A DNA stretch of 21,963 nucleotides from Cryptomeria japonica (lineage: Eukaryota > Streptophyta > Pinopsida > Cupressales > Cupressaceae). The first letter of the stretch is position 1. Each line of letters opens with the position of its first letter. The translations under genes and the position numbers were made by a program. The stretch is from positions 92,501 to 114,463 of the forward strand of contig NW_026729286.1 of NCBI RefSeq assembly GCF_030272615.1, read 5' to 3'. Shown in pieces: positions 17,239 through 21,963 of the stretch. A model generated the notes under the pieces. The model ran no database searches. It saw only the letters and a list, made by a program, of their open reading frames with translations, and was not told where the DNA came from.

Positions 17239-17271
17239 TTGTCTCACGCAGCCCCCTCCGTGCCCCTCTAT

Positions 17272-17342
17272 CTCGACCGATGTTGGTGCTTGAAAGGGTT
17301 GGGATCGCTCGGATTTATAAACGTGCACCACCATTTGTCGAG
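17272..17342 (+). repeat. Inverted repeat (hairpin) downstream of promoter 12
   Basis: Left arm CTCGACCGATGTTGGTGC (17272-17289) and right arm GCACCACCATTTGTCGAG (17325-17342), 15 of 18 Watson-Crick. Starts 49 bases after TATATAGGGG begins; loop motif GATCGCTCGGAT. Confidence 0.72.
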
Positions 17343-17640
17343 TGTGAGGGACGCGGCAGGTCTCCTAAATGCTATGCGGGCGCTCTCTGAGAATCTCTAT
17401 CCGGCCTCGACACAGACTAGTCTTGCTGAATGGTTTGGCACTGGTAGTCGATCCAACACGTCGTTGTTGTGGCCGCCTAGGCGATTCGATTCGAGCCCCC
17501 GTCTAGCTTTTGGGTTGCTTGGCGGATTTTGCCCTATCCGCAAGTGAGCTCGGTCCCTAAACGTTCGAGAAACCCGATTGCTATGCGCCGACTCTCTTTC
17601 TTGCGAGCCTCCATCTAGCTTTTGGGTCTCTACGGAACGG
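17343..17640 (+). other. ETS-like segment after promoter 12
   Basis: Landmarks: AATGCTATGCGGGCGCTC (about 17367), TGGTTTGGCACTGGTAGTCG (about 17430), CAACACGTCG, TCTAGCTTTTGGGTTGCTTG, then a second GATTGCTATGCGCCGACTC (about 17577) and another CATCTAGCTTTTGGGTCTC. It therefore contains one and a half ancestral units. Confidence 0.72.
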
Positions 17641-17728
17641 AAGTCGGAATCTGGGACCGTTGTTTGATTCGACGAGGCAGACTACGGTTGTGCGAGAATC
17701 GGACAAATAACTTATATAGGGGAGGTGT
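17641..17728 (+). promoter_or_regulatory. Pol I promoter 13, candidate 35S pre-rRNA gene promoter
   Basis: TATATAGGGG at 17713-17722, the last copy before the 188-bp repeats. It has the 72-base upstream box (AAGTCGGAATCTGGG at 17641), GAATCGGACAAATAAC, and a GAGGTGTTG leader. It is the best candidate in the window for the gene promoter because no later TATATAGGGG occurs in the 4.2 kb to the right edge. If 18S lies far beyond the window, another copy could still follow. Confidence 0.78.
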
Positions 17729-17749
17729 TGACTGGAGCATTCTCCCCCG

Positions 17750-17839
17750 TGCCCCTCTAACTCGACCAATGCTGGCGCTCGAACGGTGGTAGCGCTCGGA
17801 TTTTCATTGAGCGCCAGCATTGGTCGATTTAGAGGGGCA
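17750..17839 (+). repeat. Strong inverted repeat (hairpin) downstream of promoter 13
   Basis: The left arm 17750-17780 (centre TCGACCAATGCTGGCGCTC) and right arm 17809-17839 (centre GAGCGCCAGCATTGGTCGA) pair at 30 of 31 positions, with one C/U mismatch (17761 against 17828). The loop of 28 bases contains TAGCGCTCGGAT. In RNA the stem can extend by G-U and Watson-Crick pairs to 17748-17782/17807-17841. It lies in the first 30-125 bases of the presumed pre-rRNA. Confidence 0.92.
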
Positions 17840-18087
17840 TGCGAGATTCCCGAATGCTATGCGAGGGCTCTAACGGAAATGTCTATTGGTTTCGGTATGG
17901 ATGCAATTGCGAGTGGTTCGGCAAAGGTAGTCGTTCCGATGCGTCCATGTCGTGGCCAAATCGATAATTCGATTTGAGCCCTCGTATAGCATTTGGGTCT
18001 CTCGATGTGATTCCGCATTCCAGTCCCTTTGGGCACTGCTTGAGCCGCATCCCAGGGGGTTCCCTTCCCAATAATCTGCCTCGCAAC
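17840..18087 (+). other. Start of presumed 5' ETS after the gene promoter
   Basis: Landmarks: GAATGCTATGCGAGGGCTC (about 17850), GTGGTTCGGCAAAGGTAGTC (about 17912), CGATGCGTCC, GTATAGCATTTGGGTCTCTC. A short stretch (about 18005-18075, CATTCCAGTCCCTTTGGGCA and onward) shows no repeat partner here. No gene is present. Confidence 0.72.
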
Positions 18088-21000
18088 CCGATTGCTATGC
18101 GGTGAGGCTCCTCGGCCGCCTCGGAACTATCTGTGTATCAGACGCATCGCGGGATAAGGGGTTGGCAACGGTAGTCGCCCCAAGCGCGTCCGATGCTTGG
18201 ACCATTCCGAGGCGGCCCTGAAGCCTCTTCCGTCTAGCCGTTGGGTCCTTCTCGCCGCATCCCTCGCCTCGCACCCCGATTGCTATGCGGTGAGGCTCCT
18301 CGGCCGCCTCGGAACTATCTGTGTATCGGACGCGTCGCGGGATAAGGGGTTGTCACTGGTAGTCGCCCCAAGCGCGTCCGATGCTTGGACCATTCCGAGG
18401 CGGCCCTGAAGCCTCTTCCGTCTAGCCGTTGGGTCCTTCTCGCCGCATCCCTCGCCTCGCACCCCGATTGCTATGCGGTGAGGCTCCTCGGCCGCCTCGG
18501 AACTATCTGTGTATCGGACGCGTCGCGGGATAAGGGGTTGTCATTGGTAGTCGCCCCAAGCGCGTCCGATGCTTGGACCATTCCGAGGCGGCCCTGAAGC
18601 CTCTTCCGTCTAGCCGTTGGGTCCTTCTCGCCGCATCCCTCGCCTCGCACCCCGATTGCTATGCGGTGAGGCTCCTCGGCCGCCTCGGAACTATCTGTGT
18701 ATCGGACGCGTCGCGGGATAAGGGGTTGTCACTGGTAGTCGCCCCAAGCGCGTCCGATGCTTGGACCATTCCGAGGCGGCCCTGAAGCCTCTTCCGTCTA
18801 GCCGTTGGGTCCTTCTCGCCGCATCCCTCGCCTCGCACCCCGATTGCTATGCGGTGAGGCTCCTCGGCCGCCTCGGAACTATCTGTGTATCGGACGCGTC
18901 GCGGGATAAGGGGTTGTCACTGGTAGTCGCCCCAAGCGCGTTCGATGCTTGGACCATTCCGAGGCGGCCCTGAAGCCTCTTCCGTCTAGCCGTTGGGTCC
19001 TTCTCGCCGCATCCCTCGCCTCGCACCCCGATTGCTATGCGGTGAGGCTCCTCGGCCGCCTTGGAACTATCTGTGTATCGGACGCGTCGCGGGATAAGGG
19101 GTTGTCACTGGTAGTCGCCCCAAGCGCGTCCGATGCTTGGACCATTCCGAGGCGGACCCGAAGCCTCTTCCGTCTAGCCGTTGGGTCCTTCTCGCCGCAT
19201 CCTTCGCCTCGCACCCCGATTGCTATGCGGTGAGGCTCCTCGGCCGCCTCGGAACTATCTGTGTATCGGACGCGTCGCGGGATAAGGGGTTGTCACTGGT
19301 AGTCGCCCCAAGCGCGTCCGATGCTTGGACCATTCCGAGGCGGACCCGAAGCCTCTTCCGTCTAGCCGTTGGGTCCTTCTCGCCGCATCCCTCGCCTCGC
19401 ACCCCGATTGCTATGCGGTGAGGCTCCTCGGCCGCCTTGGAACTATCTGTGTATCGGACGCGTCGCGGGATAAGGGGTTGTCACTGGTAGTCGCCCCAAG
19501 CGCGTCCGATGCTTGGACCATTCCGAGGCGGACCCGAAGCCTCTTCCGTCTAGCCGTTGGGTCCTTCTCGCCGCATCCCTCGCCTCGCACCCCGATTGCT
19601 ATGCGGTGAGGCTCCTCGGCCGCCTTGGAACTATCTGTGTATCGGACGCGTCGCGGGATAAGGGGTTGTCACTGGTAGTCGCCCCAAGCGCGTCCGATGC
19701 TTGGACCATTCCGAGGCGGACCCGAAGCCTCTTCCGTCTAGCCGTTGGGTCCTTCTCGCCGCATCCCTCGCCTCGCACCCCGATTGCTATGCGGTGAGGC
19801 TCCTCGGCCGCCTTGGAACTATCTGTGTATCGGACGCGTCGCGGGATAAGGGGTTGTCACTGGTAGTCGCCCCAAGCGCGTCCGATGCTTGGACCATTCC
19901 GAGGCGGCCCCGAAGCCTCTTCCGTGTAGCCGTTGGGTCGTTCTCGCCGCATCCCTCGCCTCGCACCCCGATTGCTATGCGGTGAGGCTCCTCGGCCGCC
20001 TTGGAACTATCTGTGTATCGGACGCGTCGTGGGATAAGGGGTTGTCACTGGTAGTCGCCCCAAGCGCGTCCGATGCTTGGACCATTCCGAGGCGGCCCCG
20101 AAGCCTCTTCCGTGTAGCCGTTGGGTCCTTCTCGCCGCATCCCTCGCCTCGCACCCCGATTGCTATGCGGTGAGGCTCCTCGGCCGCCTTGGAACTATCT
20201 GTGTATCGGACGCGTCGCGGGATAAGGGGTTGTCACTGGTAGTCGCCCCAAGCGCGTCCGATGCTTGGACCATTCCGAGGCGGACCTGAAGCCTCTTCCC
20301 TCTAGCCGTTGGGGCTTTCTCGCCGCATCCCTCGCCTCGCACCCTGATTGCTATGCTGTGAGGCTCCTCGGCCGCCTTGGAACTATCTGTGTATCGGACG
20401 CATCGCGGGATAAGGGGTTGGCAGTGGTAGTCGCCCCAAGCGCATCCGATGCTTGGACCATTCCGAGGCGGCCCTGCAGCCTCTTCCGTCTAGCCGTTGG
20501 GGCCATCTCGCCGCATCCCCCACCTCGCACCACGATTGCTATGCGGTGAGGCTCCTTGGCCGCCTCGGAACTATCTGTGTATCGGACGCATCGCGGGATA
20601 AGGGGTTGTCACTGGTAGTCGCCCCAAGCGCGTCCGATGCTTGGACTATTCCGAGGCGGCCCTGCAGCCTCTTCCGTCTAGCCGTTGGGGCCATCTCGCT
20701 GCATCCCCCACCTCCTCGGCCGCCTCGGAACTATCTGTGTATCGGACGCATCGCGGGATAAGGGGTTGGCAGTGGTAGTCGCCCCAAGCGCGTCCGATGC
20801 TTGGACTATTCCGAGGCAGCCCTGCAGCCTCTTCCGTCTAGCCTTTGGGGCCATCTCGCCGCATCCCTCGCCTCGCACCCCGATTGCTATGCGGTGAGGC
20901 TCCTCGGCCGCCTGGGAACTATCTTCGTATCGGACGCATCGCGGGATAAGGGGTTGTCACTGGTAGTCGCCCCAAGCGCGTCCGATGCTTGGACTATTCC

Positions 21001-21963
21001 GAGGCGGCCCTGTGGCCTCTTCCGTCTAGCCGTTGGGGCCATCTCGCCGCATCCCCCACCTCGCACCCCGATTGCTATGCGGTGAGGCTCTTCGGCCGCC
21101 TTGGAACTATCTTCGTATCGGACGCATCGCGGGATAAGGGGTTGTCACTGGTAGTGGCCCCAAGCGCGTCCGATGCTTGGACTATTCCGAGGCGGCCCTG
21201 CAGCCTCTTCCGTCTAGCCGTTGGGGCCATCTCGCCGCATCCCCCACCTCGCACCCCGATTGCTATGCGGTGAGGCTCCTCGGCCGCCTTGGAACTATCT
21301 TCGTATCGGACGCATCGCGGGATAAGGGGTTGTCACTGGTAGTCGCCCCAAGCGCGTCCGATGCTTGGACTATTCCGACGCGGCCCTGTGGCCTCTTCCG
21401 TCTAGCCGTTGGGGCCATCTCGCCGCATCCCCCACCTCGCACCCCGATTGCTATGCGGTGAGGCTCCTCGGCCGCCTTGGAACCATCTTCGTATCGGACG
21501 CATCGCGGGATAGGGGGCTGTCACTGGTAGTCGCCCCAAGCGTGTCCGATGCTTGGACCATTCCTAGGCGGCCCTGAAGCCTCTTCCGTCTAGCCGTTGG
21601 GGCCTTCCCGCCCCATCCCTCGCCTCGCACCCCCGATTGCTATGCGGTGAGGCTCCTCGGCCGCCTTGGAACCATCTGTGTATCGGACGCATCGCGGGAT
21701 AAGGGGTTGGCACTGGCAGTCGCCCCAAGCGCGTCCGATGCTTGGACCATTCCGAGGTGGCCCTGAAGCCTCTTCCGTCTAGCCGTTGGGGCCTTCCCGC
21801 CCCATCCCTCGCCTCGCACCCCGATTGATATGCGGTGAGGCTCCTCGGCCGCCTTGGAACTATCTGTGTATCGGACGCATCGCGGGATAAGGGGTTGGCA
21901 CTGGTAGTCGTCCCAATCGCATCCGATGCTTGGACCATTCCGAGGCGGCCCTGCAGCCTCTTC
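18088..21963 (+). repeat. 188-bp tandem repeats, presumed 5' ETS array
   Basis: About 20 tandem units. The anchor TTGGAC lies at 18197 and then every 188 bp to 20641, then 20801 (160 bp, a 28-bp deletion near 20714), 20989, 21177, 21365, 21553, 21742 (189 bp, one extra C) and 21930. Unit landmarks: GATTGCTATGCGGTGAGGCT, CCTCGGCCGCCTCGGAACTA, GTATCGGACGCGTCGCGGGA, TAAGGGGTTGTCACTGGTAG, TCGCCCCAAGCGCGTCCGAT, CCGAGGCGGCCCTGAAGCCT, TCTAGCCGTTGGGTCCTTC. The order matches the ETS-like segments after promoters 11-13, so the array arose from that segment. Variants cluster by position (CCCTGAAG early, ACCCGAAG 19137-19701, CCTGCAG/CCTGTGG late). The 70-94-residue open frames in every unit start at TTG and are repeat artefacts. 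The array is cut by the right edge. Confidence 0.93.

Noticed and set aside
18305-18360. Promoter-like ATCGGAC ... ATAAGGGG in each 188-bp unit, with the same spacing as in the true promoters
   Set aside because: By position it aligns to the GGTATGGA...GTGGTTCGGC segment of the early ETS, not to a promoter, and the TATATA core is missing. The likeness looks convergent. 5' end mapping could still overturn this.
18197-21577. A row of similar 70-94-residue open frames, one per 188-bp unit
   Set aside because: They begin at TTG, end at the same repeat position and only exist because each unit is a copy. They lie in presumed ETS.

Overview
This window contains no convincing protein-coding gene. 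It reads as the intergenic spacer (IGS) of a plant nuclear 35S/45S ribosomal DNA unit, plus at least 4 kb of what looks like the 5' external transcribed spacer (ETS), with 5S rRNA genes embedded in the spacer. Two anchors support this. First, two complete plant-type 5S rRNA genes lie on the minus strand (2717-2834 and 10641-10758), each followed by a T-run Pol III terminator. Second, a plant Pol I initiation motif, TATATAGGGG, occurs 13 times on the plus strand between 13469 and 17722, inside a conserved element of about 90 bp. Neither 18S nor 26S rRNA is in the window. The 5S sequence resembles gymnosperm types as I remember them, and 5S-35S linkage is known in some gymnosperms, Asteraceae, bryophytes and others. 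A gymnosperm is my best guess, but the species is not determined.

Layout. (A) 1-2300, 4090-9420 and 9488-10224: GC-rich mosaic arrays built around the palindrome GGTGCGCACC, punctuated by AT-rich modules of about 130 bp. (B) Around each 5S gene: about 0.4 kb of CpG-rich flank on each side, then an A-rich degenerate repeat, then a C-rich/G-poor CACCC array. (C) A block of about 4.1 kb (A-part + 5S + CACCC) is present twice, at 1-4089 and 7849-12013, almost base for base; this is why there are two 5S genes. (D) 11515-13205: an expanded CACCC array. (E) 13398-17728: the promoter field. It holds six promoter copies (five intervals; four of 157 bp and one of 220 bp), then an array of 52-bp units, then four copies on 311-bp units, then an array of promoter-upstream-like elements at alternating 50/56-bp spacing, then three more divergent promoter copies. 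(F) After each of the last three promoters there is an inverted repeat, strongest after the last one (17750-17839, 30/31 paired). (G) 18088-21963: about 20 tandem 188-bp units, related in sequence to the segments that follow promoters 11-13; presumed ETS repeats leading to an 18S gene beyond the right edge.

How it fits together (inference). Pol I would initiate rightward from the last promoter (17713-17722) into the 188-bp ETS array. The twelve upstream copies would be spacer promoters. The 5S genes are transcribed leftward by Pol III, opposite to the Pol I direction. Long open frames on all six frames in 1-15400 are by-products of stop-poor tandem repeats and are not annotated as genes.
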